Positions 39,105-53,357 of a stretch of DNA of 64,000 bases are shown here, piece after piece (the first letter of the stretch is position 1; the number at the start of each line of letters is the position of its first letter). The position numbers were made by a program, and so were the translations under genes. The DNA lies in assembly GCF_963678635.1 (NCBI RefSeq), contig NC_087069.1:17892660-17956659 (forward strand). The letters are read 5' to 3'. A model generated the notes under the pieces. It made no database searches. It worked only from the letters and a program-made list of their open reading frames with translations, and was not told where the DNA came from. Source of the DNA: Symsagittifera roscoffensis. Taxonomy: Eukaryota > Xenacoelomorpha > Acoela > Convolutidae.

Positions 39105-41247
39105 GTGAGAATGCCAAAAAAGCAAACTTTTTTAAAGATTTGCTTTTTTGAACTCATTTGAATTTTTTCAAAAATGCGCCGAAAAAAGAGTTCACTGGAA
39201 ACGTTTCAATTTATTTTTTATTTGATTTTATATAGCGAATCCAAAATGAGTACATATCTGGTTAGACTTTTAAAATGGTTAGGTTTTGTAATTAATTGAG
39301 CATCCAGTAAACATTTTTGGAAGACTGCTATCTTATTTGGCTTTCCTTTTGTAGCATGAAGAAACGAGATTATGCCAGCAACAAAACGGTCACACGGACG
39401 GCTTATGTTTTATTTCTTTAACCTTACAGATAAATACCATTGCAATAAGGGAAAAAATCATTATTTTAACTGGACATAGGGTCAGATACAGCAGTTCATC
39501 TTTAACTTGTTGACTAAAATGCCTTATTGACAGGTAACACAAAATGAAATTTGATTCGCGGTTAGTTTTTGCAAAAAAAAATATTGAATTTTCATTATCA
39601 CGTTTCAGTGAATGCATAAAAAAACAAGGATAGCCAGTTGCCGTGCAGACAACATACACTTTTCCGACCAATGTCTTAGATATACAAAAATATTAAAATT
39701 AAATTTGTTTTTTTTTTCTGTGATAAAAGGATCTGGACAAAATCTTGACCTACCCAATTTGGACAAATAATGGACAAGTTTTACAAATAAGTGTCGGCGT
39801 GGTTTTTTTCGACGTGTTGTAATAAAAGAAGCTTAAAGAAAAACTAAAGATCAAGTTTATTCGTTAGCCATAGTAAAATAAACAAAAATAAAAACAATTC
39901 TTGTAGAAAAATTGATTTTAAAAAATTCCTAGCTGACTGGAGAAAACCAAGTTTTGACGTTTCAAATTAAGCTATTGTAAGCTAGCAAGTCATTAAATTA
40001 AGTTATTATAAGCCTGCTGGCTCGCTTTATTGGCTCAAATTAAGACGAAAAATCACAAATTTCATACTGGTTTTTTTTCGACAGTGGAAAGAATTTTGGG
40101 AATACTTAATGTGATTCGAATCAATACTGAAAGAGTTTTAACATGATATATTAGCCAGTCCAATGATTGTTTGTGGTACCTGATTTTGCGCGAACAGCAA
40201 AAGAAAAGAATACTAAAACGCACCCAAATTTTCAATGATCGAAACAAGGAGCGTGGTCAGTTGCAGTGCAAATACAACAGATAGTCCGGAAACCATTTTT
40301 TATCAGACAATTTTGATCAAACATTAGAAAAACTAATTATAACTATTTAAAAAATTATATCAACTAACTCTTTTGAAGGGGGCTTGAGGAGCCAACAAAA
40401 TCCTGATCCCCAACAAAAAAGAAGCACTTCAAAACCTAAATTTGAATAGTTTTTATAAGAGGGATTTTAATTGGATCTCTTTATCTCAGTTGTATCTCTT
40501 GACTGAATACAACTCGGTGCTGAAGAAAAATATTGAAATAATTTTTTTCGACATTTTTTTCCAAGTATTGTTGTAATCCGCTCTCCATGCAGTTGACCTG
40601 ATCTCAAAAGCTAGTTTTTGTTTAAAAAAGCAGATCGAGTCTAGAACTGCTTGGCACCATCGGTGATGGGACTGAAAAAAAATTCTTACAAGAAATTTTT
40701 AATTTAGTGCTCCTTTTCGATTTTTTATTTTTTATTTTGTTTATTTGAGTTTTCTGCTTTTTGATCGACTTTTATTTCTAATTCAAATTAAATTTATTTT
40801 GAGGAGCTAAAGTATCTACTGTGGTTTTAGGCTAGATACAACAAAACACTCTGTATCAACATCATATATCGGGTGGGATTTGGAACTGGAGATCTGGCCA
40901 TCAGAGGGGTCAGCTACAGATCCGATATCCTCATATTACCCCCCAGGCATCATAGAAACGTTCATTTAGAAAAAAACCATACATAAAAAACTAAACTTTC
41001 GATACAATCATCTGAAACTTTTTTCACAGAAATATCAAAAAAACTGCCAAAAACGTGAAATTAAAATATGAAACCTGAGGTTTCACCGGTTAAACATTAG
41101 CTTTATTCTTTTTTTTGTTTTTTTTTCTAATTTTTGAGTAGTTTTTAGCTCCTTTTCTGTCTATTTTTCATTATAGTAAATTTTCATTTTCCAAGTAAGT
41201 TTTTTCAACCCTTAAAACAAAAACTCTACTGTGGTTGGTTACAATAG
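39105..41247. other. Intron of gene A
   Basis: AT-rich; no exon, RNA gene or repeat that I can support. Confidence 0.4.
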
Positions 41248-41501
41248 TTTTTTTATGCCACAAAGACTGTCTAAATGAACCTGGTCATCCTGATTCAAGG
41301 GCGTTCCCCAAAGTGAACATGTTCTACATTGATAGCATTCAAAGTATGTTGACCTTTGACTGGTTCAAAGAGAACTATATTTGTAAGGACCAGCCGTGGG
41401 TGTGTGACTTCGACGAATCGCACGAAGATTTGATGCGTTTGGAACAAGAAAGAACTGACAGCGGAATGAGTTATGAAACTATAGTCATGAAACTATTATG
41501 A
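41248..41501 (+). CDS. Unrecognised host gene A, probable last exon
   Basis: Open frame to TGA 41499-41501 reading CLNEPGHPDSRAFPKVNMFY, IDSIQSMLTFDWFKENYICK, DQPWVCDFDESHEDLMRLEQ and a short end. Composition (many aromatic, Asp and Glu residues, normal codon use) is that of a real protein and unlike the neighbouring sequence. The acceptor could be ACAATAG (41241-41247) or the AG at 41264-41265; the phases fit neither perfectly with exon 3, so an intervening exon may be missed. No counterpart in gene B is visible because the Ty3/Gypsy element at 58820 follows its exon 3. Confidence 0.6.
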
Positions 41502-43241
41502 GTCATGAAACTGTATAGAAATACTAAGTTTGAATCTGCCTAAATCATATTAGCCTGCAAGCAACCAAAGATAATATGTTTTTTTTTCGTTTTTAAAAAA
41601 AATCATTCTCAACAGAAGTCTTACTGTTTAATTTTAAACTTCATTTTTTTCTATTATTGGTGAAATATTTTTTGAGGAAAAAAATTACGGGTGAAAAAAG
41701 GGCAGCTTCAAATAACATCATCAATCGTATTAAGTAAAACACTTCAATCAAGTTTCCTCATCTTCCTTGAGTGCCTTATTTTAACTATTTTGACAAGCAT
41801 CGAGTAGATTTATGAATAAATGATTGTAATTTATAAAATCTTTGTCAAATTTTTTTTTGTGAGAGGACGAGCTCTCACTTGATCTCTAGCTTCGGGTCTA
41901 CCACAATTGACCTGCAAAAACGGTACCATGTAAAAGTTTAAATTGCAAAACTAATTCGCCTTGCGTACAAAAAAGACTTCGCCAAACAAAGTAGATCAGT
42001 CTAGATTATGAAAAATAAGATAAACAGACTATGCTTGGACAGGCTGGATATAGCCTTTCATGAATCCTCTGCGAATTGCAGAAACCACCGTTTTTAAATA
42101 TTACAACAAAATGCATCAGTATAAGAAAACATAACCCTAATTATAACCTATACAACTCGACTGTAAAACGTGACTGCATGAATTAATTTTTGGTTCTAGA
42201 CAATTTGATAAAAGTTTTGTTCTTATGAATTGAGGAACATCTATGCTGTGAAAAAAACTTGTGAAGGAAAGTTATAGAGAGCTTATGAAAACTGTTAACT
42301 AGGTGTTCCCAAGCGGGTGTGCTAAGAATTATCATAAATGCGCTTTGCGTCAACGCAAGTTGGTCGTTCAATAGCTGGAAGAATTTATCTGTAACGCTAA
42401 AAAGGAGCACGAGTTATCGCCACGCACACAAACACATAAAATTGTTTTGGAATCAGACACGCAAATTGGTCTTCCTTTTTCCCCACTAAACACACCTTAT
42501 GTTTGGTTTTGACCCATATTGCTTAGGACTTAGCCCTGACGTAAGACCAATTTCACTTGTCTTTAGGTCTGAAAATTTGACAGTAATTTTCTAAGTCTTA
42601 TCCGGCATCTATTGTGACCTACATTTTAAGCCAGAGGTTGAATGTTTTCCGGAAACTAAAACTAAGAAATATTTTAAAAAGAATGATAAATAGAGTTTCC
42701 ATGTTTGTATAGAGGAAAGAAGACCGACAAACAACAACGAAAAAATTTTTGGATTGACCGGAAGGACAGAAACAGAAGCTGAAGAGAAAAATTTGTGCAG
42801 AACTATTTTAAAAAATAGGTTTTTCAACAAATTCATTGGAAGTTTTTGAGGGCTTGCTGCGGAGTTGATCCCGATCCCCGAGAAAAAAGATACAATTTAA
42901 AAACAGAACTTGAAGGTTTGTTTTCGATTATTTTAGCTTTTCATGGTCAGTCTCTGAAAAACTCAAAAATAAGTTATCGTAAATGATATAAAGTGCGTTG
43001 TACTCTTCGTTTTTGTCGAGTCAACAAAAATAATTTTTTTGAAATATAAACGATTAAAATGGATTCAGGAAAGTTTTTATTCGTTGCTAATTTTCAAACA
43101 GAGTGCAAAGTTTTCACAAATTTACAGTTTTTCTTGGCTTAACACACCTTTTATTGGAAAAATGTAAGAACGAGACTTACTTCGGCTGAGGAACTTGTTG
43201 GCTGTTTTTGCTTACAATTTTTTACCATCCATTTTTCCCTC
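41502..43241. other. AT-rich intergenic sequence
   Basis: I see no gene, RNA or defined repeat. Confidence 0.4.
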
Positions 43242-43619
43242 TGATATAGGGGTACAATTTATACAGTTCATGTTTATGTAAAATTTTGGTAAAGTCCTTG
43301 AGTTTGTGGCCATCGGTATCTCTTCTAATTCTATCTCTCTATTTTCCACTTTAACACGGCGCAGCCTGCAGGATAAAAAAGGGGTGAAAACTTTTGAACG
43401 CTGTTTATTTCAAGGACTCTAAAACACCTGACCCACCAACTTACTGGGAGGAATGGATCTAGAAACTCCATTGGGATGATAGTGAATTAAGATACTGTTC
43501 CTTTATTACTACTTCGATGCCACCTTAACAGCTACTCAAATCGCCGCGTTGCCCGGGGACATAAACGCAAAAAAAACGGACGGAGTTGGAGAAAAAACTT
43601 CATTCGAATTTTTATCTTT

Positions 43620-44540
43620 GTACTGGAGACGAAGCTCAACGAATTTTTAAAGCCAGCGCCCAGAAGTGGATATCCTCGAGTGCTGGACCATATTGAACAC
43701 GTTTATAAGAAGGAACTTAACGTGACGCACGACAGGGGTTTGTTTTATGGACGTAAGCAACGAGAGCTCGAAACGTTCGAAAAATTTCACGCGGAACTCT
43801 GCGCTCTGGCGGCACTTTCCGATTTCTCAAACGCGGCGCAGAATGTTTGAGACATCTTCATTACGAATTTGAAAAGATTGCCAGCGGGAGTTATTGCGTT
43901 CGACAAAAACGCTGAAGGACGTAAATAATTTTGCCTTAACCTATAAACGGAGAAAAACAGCATACAAGTCGTACATGCGAAAGCCAGCGGCGTCAGCGCC
44001 ACTATCAACATCAAGCAAGAGCCAGTTGGGAACATCCGATGGGGGTCGGATATTTGCAAATTCGAGGGAGAGGCGGACGCGGAAACGGACCGGGGGGACC
44101 CCCAAAATTACTACAATTGGGATGCCTAAAACTTCACGTTGGTTCGTATCAACACTTGCTCAACAAAGAATGCGGCGTATAAATCATGCAGAAAATAAGG
44201 ATATTTCGAAACAACATGCCGTGGTACACGTCGTGGAACTAACCATTGGAGAGAAAAGGGACGTGTTGGGATGGCACAGGAAGAGCAAGAGCACCACCAG
44301 AGCAACCAAAATATGGCAAGTAACAGCCACGACCAACTGGTTTGTCGGGTGAACCAGGATACTCAAGGACAATACGTTACGTTCAAAGGATCGAGCGAAT
44401 ATATGGAAATAGCGATAAAACGTAGGCAGAGAGTAATTGAATTCAAGATTCCCAGTGCTAGAGTCCTTGCCAAAGTGTGTGGTAAAAGTATGTGCTTGTG
44501 GGCTGACAGTGGCTCCCCAGTAACTTTTTTTGGCTAGCCA
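43620..44540 (+). pseudogene. Gag and protease remnants of element D
   Basis: Pieces in several frames match element E: EAQRI-like, VTHDRGLFYGRKQRELETFE, DFSNAAQNV, YKSYMRKPAASAP, then CLWADSGSPVTFF, where D-S-G-S-P is the protease active site with Ser replacing Thr. Frameshifts and stops occur every few hundred bases, so nothing is translatable. Confidence 0.7.
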
Positions 44541-45344
44541 GAACTAAAACGAGCCATGGGAAAAGCGATTATCCTTTTAATCCCAGTAAATGATGAATTC
44601 ATGGGTTGAAATAACAATATCGAAGGAGCAGGAGCCGAGGAGGAGCATGAGCTGGATGATTTGCAATCATGTTTCTGTAAGTTGTTCCCAGACAATTTTT
44701 CCAGAAAAGGGCACATACAAAATGCCGAAAAACGGGCAGTTTTTTTCGACATACTAAAACCAGTGCAACGAAAAGGCGGAGAATTCCCATTAGTCTGCAG
44801 GATACAAAAAGGATAGGGAAATAAGGCGTCTAACTCAGGAGAGACATATCGTAAAACTCGAAAAATTTTCGGATAAACACTTCGGGTCCCCAATCGTAAT
44901 CACTGTGAAAAAGAATGGGGTATTAAATTGCCTTTAGCATCAAGAGAAATAAATAAGCAGCTACACAAGAACAAGTAACAAATGGCCAACATAGACAATT
45001 ATTGGATGAAATAAGCCAAAAAACTCCAGAAAGAAAAGACGGAGAAGACAACTTTACGACACTTGTTTTAAGTACGCGTATGAGCAAGTAGCCCTCGAAG
45101 GGAAAACAAGCGAACAAAGCAATTTCTCATAAGTGGAATAGAAATTTACCGGTACTTAATTTTTGAAAAACGTCTTTTACGGAAAAAACGATGCTCGCGG
45201 AACTTCAAAAAATAATGGATACTCTCACAAAGGAATTTCCTCAGGCACACGTATTGATATATGATAAATTAAGAGTTAGCAGCCGAAACTGAAAATTTAG
45301 CTTTAGTAGAAAAACTATTTAAGAAGTTCGACATAGCACACGCC

Positions 45345-45840
45345 TCGTTGAAATGACGGAAAAGCGGATTCGCTAAATCAAGTTACCAATGGTTGAGAAA
45401 TCACAAATTTTTGACCCTTATGCCTCTACAATTAAAGTTGCAAATATAAAAATGATCAATAAAGAGTTAAATAAGCCAACGGAATTGATAAAAAAACCAC
45501 AAAAAACCAAAGGAAAGGATTTGTTTCGAAAGGTACACGCCAAAATTAAACGGAGGAGGGCGGGAAAACTTACATCTACGTTTCGGCCACGCCTTGTTGA
45601 AATGACGGAAAGGCGGATTCGCTAAATCAAGTTACCAATGGTTGGGAAATCACAAATTTTTGACCCTTATGCCTCTACAATTAAAGTTGCAAAAATAAAA
45701 ATTATCAAAAATGAGTTAAATAAGCCAACGGAATTGATAAAAAACCACGAAAAACCAAAGGAAAGGATTTGATTCGAAAGGTACACGCCAAAATTAAACG
45801 GAGGAGGGCGGGAAAACTTACATTTACGTTTCGACCAAGG
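45345..45840 (+). repeat. 249-bp tandem duplication in element D
   Basis: GTTGAAATGACGGAAAAGCG at 45347 recurs at 45596 with one change, and the similarity continues through CAAGTTACCAATGGTTG, GACCCTTATGCCTCTACAAT to GGAGGAGGGCGGGAAAACTT. The two copies differ at only a few positions, so the duplication is younger than the element. Confidence 0.88.
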
Positions 45841-46339
45841 GCAACACAAAAATCAGTGAACATGCAAACACATCAAAACAAAGCAGGCCGACCGAGGGCG
45901 TAAAGTCATGCCAGCGAAATTTAGTCAATGACAGGGGAGTTAGATGCATATCGCATAATGTATGCACGAGCTGAAAACGGAAAAACAGATCTTGTTCGGC
46001 AGCTTCGATTGCTCTATAGAAGTAATTCCCAGGAGAAAGTTCCCCAATATGCTACATCATCCAAGAAATTTGTTTCTCCCTAAATTCCCTGGCCTCTCAT
46101 ACCCACGCATATAACCGAAAATAGGATATAATCAGTGATACCAACGAACAGCAAGATGTTGAGGCGAGTGAAAGATGGTGGAGGCGAACATCGAGAAAGA
46201 TCCCATGCTTAAGATTATTGGGGAAGCAATAAAAGACAAAATTCGAAGGAAGAGACCATCACGAACCTAGGACAGTATTACAGACAAAATTTTGCAGACT
46301 TCGCGGTAAAAAAAACTGCCTGTGGATGGATTGGAGACT

Positions 46340-46970
46340 CGCAATACCAAAGGCGCTGGCAACCCCGCTAAAAAATTGACTGCGCAACTACCACCATGGC
46401 CGCGACAAGATGTATGCCGCAGCCAAGGACACCTGAATGCCCGTGATAAACAGGAACTTGGCAGCGACGGCCAAATAATTCAAACATGCTTATGCTTAGA
46501 AGCAGGCAAAAAACTGGAACCAGACATAGGGTAACATAGGAGAAACGCATGAATCTAATGAAGTCGTCAATTGAATTTCTGGGGGCCTGTTAACTAAGTA
46601 AAAAGAAGAAAAAAAATACGCTCTGTTAGCCATCGATGTGTTTTTTCTCAGTGGCTGTCGGCCTACGGTTGTTTCAGCAATAATTCAAAGAATGTCCTGA
46701 AGTTCCTGAAAAAGTATATAGCCACTAACAAGCGCTCTATAAAACTTCACATGGACCAAGCCTCCGGCTTTTTCTCTAATAAGATACAGAATTTCTGCAA
46801 AAAAGGGACTATTGAATTGTTAAAGTTGCCGATCTCAGCGCCATCAGATTTGTCCCTCACAGTAAAACAAACTTATCTCCAATCGAAGCACACCATGGGA
46901 CAGAAGCGAACACAAACCCAGCCAGGCATAAAAAACTCAACCAAAAAATCAAAAAATTAACGCCACATAC
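46340..46970 (+). pseudogene. Integrase remnant of element D
   Basis: With frame changes, the translation shows HHGRDKMYAAAKDT (His positions of the zinc finger), then KKYALLAIDVFSQWLSAY with the first core Asp and IKLHMDQASGFFSNKIQNFC with the second Asp (normally D-N-G, here D-Q-A). The final Glu region is not clear. This part is missing from element E. Confidence 0.65.
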
Positions 46971-47755
46971 TGTAAAATTGAAAAAAGAATAATTATACGA
47001 AGGAGCAGTGTCGCATTTAGACACGAGTCAGAACAGAAGAACGCAGAAGTCACAGGACTATCATTAAGCACAACGCGGACAGGATTGGTCAATGTTGCCG
47101 ACGGTTTACCAGTTGGGGCGTATAAGTCAACGGTTCAAAGTAAGAGACGGGCACAAGCAAAGCGATCGGTGAAGACGACGAATAGGCCACCAGAAAAACT
47201 GAGGAAGCGACGAATTGATGAATTGAGCGACGACGATTCAGACGACACGGCGGAATAAACAAGCAAACCAACGGCGAAAGCGGGAAGGTAACCCAAAATG
47301 AAAACGGCGACGGAAATCGATCCACGCGGAATCAAGGATACGGTCGAACGGATTCCAGATGTTAGCACAAACAACGAAACGCCACCACGCTGATCGCAGC
47401 GAGCCCAGAAAGTCGTCATAAAGTTTGGGTGTGTAAGGATCAGACAGAACCAACAAAATCAGGAAACCAAATAGAAAGTAAGAGACCAAACCAGAGAGAG
47501 AGAGAGGGGAGGCTGATTAAAGCCTACAAAACTCAAAAGAAAAAGTAAATTGTCCAAGATATACATTGTACAGCGAGCTAATGAATGCTTTTTAGGTTCT
47601 GGAAAGCTTAAACAGATTGTTCAAATTTTGTGGGTGAATCTATGACATAGGGGTAGAAGTTATACAGTTCAAGTTTATGTAAAATTTTGGTGAAGTCCTT
47701 GAATGTCTGGCCACCGACCTCTCTTCTAATCACTGTTCCTTCTATGCTCTAGACA

Positions 47756-50700
47756 TACCTGAAATAACAAGTGCAGTTTGTCTTACATTTCTATAACGTA
47801 CAGTTGATCTTTACCAAAATTCACCTTCTATACATTACTCTGTGTTTCTATTTCAACACTTCCTTGTCTCCCATCTTATGTTGTGCTTCAAATGTGAACA
47901 CTCCCCGGGTTATATTTTGATCCGTCCAAAAGTTTGAGTTTTTATAGCTATAAATTTCTTTAAAACGCGTGCAATCAGCTGTTCGAGCAGTAATCCGTAT
48001 GATAAAACCAAAAACACTTAGTACATGATAAGCCAAAATTTTACACACTAAAGCGATCCCAGAGTTGCACTGATGCAGGGAAGAAGTGGTGCCACTTGAT
48101 TTTTGATCAGATGTGAAGTTGGAGTTAACACAGCTGATTTTTTAAAAATTTTAAAAGTAAGCAATATTTAAGAAGAATTGTGCAAAAAACGAACACTCAG
48201 CCACTGTCGAGTGCGCTACGTTTTGCTCTTAGGCTATGCATAAGTCATTGCCTAGTCACAGCTCTTTACCATTTAGAAAAAATAGTTTTTTAAAAATGTG
48301 CAGGTCTCAGTGAAGGATATAAAAGATCACAGGGTATGTTTGAAGATGAGAAGAAAACAAATTATTTACCTGGTGTTACGCTGGGCCAAGGGTGATAACC
48401 TTAGGGATCAAGGATCCAGTCCCGCAAAATTAAATCATATTTGTCCAGAGGTGGACCTAGGATTTTCTCGAGGAGGAAGGGGGATTTTCAAAAATTTTGT
48501 CGACCGTTTTTTATTTCGACCATTTTGATTTTCCGAGCTCTCCCAAAGCACTAAAAAGATTCTGTTCTCGTTTTTGGCCAGATTTTCTGCGCCGCAGGTA
48601 AAGCTTTGAAAAAAAGCGTTTTTAGGCTTTTTCTGGAATTATTTGACCGAAAAATTGCGCTTTTTTGGCTGGTGCTCCCCCCCCCCCCCCCCTCCTCAAA
48701 AATTTTACCTTTGGCGCCACAGGCGTCTTTAGAAATCTTTTAGGATTTGTCACCAAAAATGGATATCTCAAAATAGTTCAAAGGGGGACCCTTTGAGGCT
48801 ACAGGGTGTCGATTCCCTGAGGGGGTTGGGGAAGGGCGTCCGCCATACCCCCCCTAAATCCGCCCTGCTGTTACCCTAAATTGCTGAGTAGATGAAATGC
48901 AAAGCAAGGCTAAAAAACTACTTCGAGCTATTTTTGTTTGATTGCCAAAGTTTTTGTTCATCGGCTTTTGCTACGAAGGCTTTTATCATTTTCTCCATCC
49001 GGACCAAAGTATCATATAATGCTTGATTTCAGTTTAAAATTTTTTCACAATTCAAGGAATACCCTGAAAAAAAAACCAAGAAACAGTTTTTGTCATTAAA
49101 AAGAATATGTTTGTAAGCTTTAACATAATGAACTTCTGTCCAAACTCCATTGTTCAAAACATTTACCCTCAAATGTCAAGGTGTTTGTGAAGAAATAAAT
49201 TGCCATTTAAACATACTTAATTTAATTCTGAAACCTTTTAGACTTTCGGTTAATATATTTACCCAATTGAAATATAAAATGAATATTCTGAACTTTTTGT
49301 ACCTGGCTAACTTTGCTGTTATATTGTTTTCAGGTACGTATATTTCGATTATTCATGTTGGATAAAACCTATTCCAAAGTTAAGTTAACCTAATATTTCC
49401 AAAGTCTTAATCTAATTAATTGTGAAATAAAAAAAAAACGTTTTTTATTCCAAAAATCGGACACAGATTCACAAAGCAAGGAGCGAACTCTTGAACACTC
49501 AGTATAACCAAATGCTTAAAGTTGCATGAAAACATTCTAGATAACGGAGCTCGAGTTTTTTCCGGTTGAGCCACCAAAAACTATTAGCGTATACGAAATG
49601 AGCAACATTTTGTTCTTTTTGTAATAATTACTTTTCTATAAAAAAATGTAGATTTAAAGAAAAAACATACGTAGATATTTTAAGATTTTTTTAAATATCA
49701 GATGTTATCTACAATCAGATTATCTACAAGTTTTATAAATATCAATATTACCAAAACCCAAATAGTTTATGATTAAATATGGGTGATTTGATCGAGAATT
49801 AATTGAGTGATGATGATCAGTTCATAAAATTGATGATATTACTCAATTAATGAATATTTTTTTCATTTGCTTGGTAGAATTGATGTTCCTAATAAATTTT
49901 TCATCCATTAGGCCGTATAAGTCCATGCTGGCAATTCTTTCCGCTTTTAAATCATTCTGCTCATTGACCTGCCGCTGCAAAAAGGAAACGATTTTGAAAT
50001 TTCTAGCCGGACAAAAATTTTTATTTTTTGTTCATTCGCTCAAAATTTGCCGGAGAGTGTTCTGGTTGTCGGGAAAATTTCAAAAACGGCACGAAGAAGT
50101 AGAACTTTTGTAACTGTAAAAGGGTAGTTTGAGAACTTAGAATTTTAGCAAGGCCCTCATATAACTCTTGCACATCAAGGGAAAAAATTGAATAAAGAAC
50201 CAGCGGCAAAGGCCCAAAATAAATTTCGTTGAATGTAAAAATTTATGACGTGTCATATAAATCTTGTCCACAAGCTCACAATTTTTGCATTATTTAATCT
50301 TCACCTTCAAAAAACTTAAGCGACGGCCTAGCTGAGTTTTTTCCCTAGTTTTTCAGTTGAAGTTTTAAAATCTCATATGGCTGTTAAAAAGGTTTTTTGG
50401 CTGCTCAAACACCTCTCTGTCCAGCTACAAATGAATAGACAAAAAATGCTTTGAAAAAAATTTCGACCAGATTGTTCACGAGAAGTTTAAAAAAATTATT
50501 TTATGAATTTTGGGGTAAAAACCGCTTAAGAGAGAATCCTGAAAAGTTTGCTTTGGTGTTCCATGAATGTGCAAATATTTCGAAAAAATTGTAAAAAGTA
50601 GGCAGAAAAAGCCTTGTACTCAATTTTAAAGCCTTGTAAGTTTTGTAGGAGAAGAAAGTATTACTATATAGTCGGCAGGTGAAATTATTCAAAAAACAGT

Positions 50701-53097
50701 TTTTGTTGGGCATAGATAATGAGTAGAAACCATTGTATTAGAAGAAGAAATTTATAAGAATTGAAAAAATATTCAAGTTTATTTTAAATTAAATAAACAA
50801 AAATTAAACTAGGAGTAGATAAAATCATCCTGACTTTACGCGTTTTTATTCCTAAACCTAATGGCTCTTAATTTATTCTTGTAAGGAGGAGAAATTGTAA
50901 TCCAATGATTTCAGTCTCTAGATGAACCGTTTGAAAAAATTGTATAAAGTAACTTTGATTGAATCTTTATGAATATAGCCAAAAACACTGCACAACTTTA
51001 AAATAGCGGGAGCCGAAAACTATAAAAAAAATTCACTCAGATTAATTTTGTTTTATCAAATTGCGTCAAAAACAAACTGATTCATCATCGACCAATTCAT
51101 CATCAATTGAGAAAATCTAAAACTTTTAGCTAAATTCTTACAATAGAAAAGGCAATTACCCCCAGATAGAAAAAAATGCCTTTGAATTCTTGCAAAATTT
51201 GAGTTCATGTTGATTTTATTGACCTTTTCAAAAAGTTATTTCAAATTTTAAATGAAAAAATTCTTAAAAGATAAGAAAAAACAAGCAAATTGAAACAAAG
51301 AAATTCAATTGATTTGCGATTAACTGATCACATTGTTTTAAAAAGTTTCCATTAATCGATTTTTGTGATGAGAAAACTATAGACCTTGAAACCTTTGTCT
51401 ATAATCTCAGCAGAATAAAAGTTTGAATTTCCTAAGAAAATTCTATTTTCCAATGAAGTGATAAAATCAAGCTAGTTAAACTAGTTTTCCTTTAACCGAG
51501 CTATTAAAACTAGTAAATCGAGTTTTTCACTTCTTAAATTAAATTTTGTAAAGGACCTACTTCTTTGTTTATTTTAATTGCCCGGATTTAGACTAAATTT
51601 CAAACACTTTTTTCTCGACACTGGCAAGAATTTTTAAAATTTTGTAAATCGTTCCAGTAACGTCTGCAATGGCTTTCACATGACATATTGCTCGACTCGC
51701 TACAATAATTACTTGTGGTACGTTAGTTTGCTTGGAAAACAAAAAAAGTCGAACAAAAACAGTGAAAAAGTAACTACACAAAATTCCTGCTCGAATAAGA
51801 GTTATTTTGTTTGTTTTTCTTTTTAGTCGAGAAGGTGGTCGAGGTCGACGGAGGAAATTGTATGTCAGCCGATGCTTGTGTAAGGTTGATTTCATTACAA
51901 AAACCAATAGTGCTGTTCCTATTCTTAAGAGAACTTTTTATATTTTAAGAAAAATATTGGAAAAGTTACAAAACGCTAACATCAAAACAGCAGAAATTCA
52001 AACTGAAGATTGTTTTTGCTCTGAAAAACAGAATAAAAAATTCTGCAAAATTTTGTGAAAACTTTCAACCCAAGCTGAATTTTGGGAAAATTTAAAAATA
52101 TGTCAATTTTTTTTTCAAAATAGTTTTGAAACTTTATTAGGTTCATTAGGCTTGTAAGAATTTCCTCGAGTTTTCTCAAACATGAATATTGAGCAAACAT
52201 CTAGATTTGTTTTCACTTTCCAACTTCAAAACTCATTGACGAAAAAATTATAAGCGGCAAAACACTTCTGATCAACTGAGCACATCGTTTCTTGAAATAG
52301 GAACCTTGTGTATCCGAATAAAAAAAAGCTGAAACTTAGTTTAAAAAAAAAACATTTGAAATCTGATTTAATTATGCGCTTGTGTCTTTCGCTATCAAAG
52401 ATATGCATTTCAGTATTACCCGATGTTAGTGTTGGCTATTTATCTGCTAGATGCTAGCAGAAAATGTGAAGCACTCAAATGCAAACAAAAACAACAGCAA
52501 ATTGGCATGATTTTCTAAATCAAATTTTTGCATCAGAATTCAATGTTCATTGATTTTTACATCAAAATATTCTTCTATGACTCTTCATTATTTGGTCAAA
52601 CTGTGCAATGGATAGGCGCACTCACAATTTGGTGTCTGTAGTTCACTGGAATCCAGACACAAGTCTTAAACATGTTTCAAAAGGTAAGTGAATTCCACTT
52701 ACAAAATTTCCGAGGATTCCGCGTACAAATGCGTGTAACGCAATTTTTGTCGGCACATTTTTTTGTCCGCAACAAGCGAATATAGCTGAGTGTACTATGT
52801 TCCGCAAATGCAAGCGGATTACACAAATGTAAGTGAAAAGAAAAAGCAAAGACTTAACCATTGTCAGTGGAACCCACAAACAAACCTTAAATCATTGGTG
52901 AAATAAAGTCGAGGATGTATCTTCTAGTGTTTGGAAAAAAAATTTCCAGCTAGCTGAATTGAGATTTAAAGTTGGGTAACACATCACAATACTTCACTGA
53001 ATACGGAAAAATCATTATTTGTCAAGTGTGGTTTTCATCACTGAATAAGCAGAATCTTTACTTGGGATCAGCAGATTTTGTTTATGTGTCTAATTTA

Positions 53098-53100
<3 letters not shown>
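47756..53100. other. AT-rich sequence without recognised genes
   Basis: Long stretch with only short open frames. A C homopolymer lies at about 48677-48692. I find no exon with both splice signals and a coherent product. Confidence 0.4.
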
Positions 53101-53102
<2 letters not shown>

Positions 53103-53154
<52 letters not shown>

Positions 53155-53200
53155 TTATATATACATACATTTATTTATTTATTTATTTATTTATATATGA
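53103..53200. repeat. (AT)n and (ATTT)n microsatellite
   Basis: An uninterrupted TA/AT run from about 53106 to 53150 followed by TATTTATTTATT from about 53168. Confidence 0.95.
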
Positions 53201-53249
53201 CTCCCTTAAAATGTAGTTGTATGTGTAATTACGTAACAAGCTGTTGGGG

Positions 53250-53357
53250 GCAGTATTTGAGATGAGGGGATGAGAATAAATTCAAAACATGAGGGCAGTA
53301 TTTGAGATGAGGTGATTTGTACTATGTGAATGCCAGAGGCAGTATTTGAGATGAGAA
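53250..53357 (+). repeat. Three spaced copies of GGCAGTATTTGAGATGAG
   Basis: The 18-mer occurs exactly at about 53249, 53293 and 53338, spaced 44-45 bp, with dissimilar sequence between the copies. Confidence 0.85.

Larger units (their letters stand above)
43242..47755 (+). mobile_element. Decayed Ty3/Gypsy element D with both short LTRs
   Basis: LTRs of about 115 bp: 43242-43356 (TGATATAGGGG...TTTAACA) and 47643-47755 (TGACATAGGGG...CTAGACA), sharing GTTTATGTAAAATTTTGGT and TCTCTTCTAAT. A primer-binding site CGGCGCAGCC follows at 43357. The interior contains frameshifted remnants in order: Gag (43640-44200, GLFYGRKQRE), protease (44490-44530, ADSGSPVTFFG), a piece of RT (45185-45340), a 249-bp duplication, integrase zinc finger and core (about 46350-46900; AIDVFSQWLSAY, HMDQASGF) and a basic C-terminal tail (47100-47258). 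It is the same lineage as element E but retains integrase and lacks most of RT/RNase H. No target duplication is evident. Confidence 0.8.
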
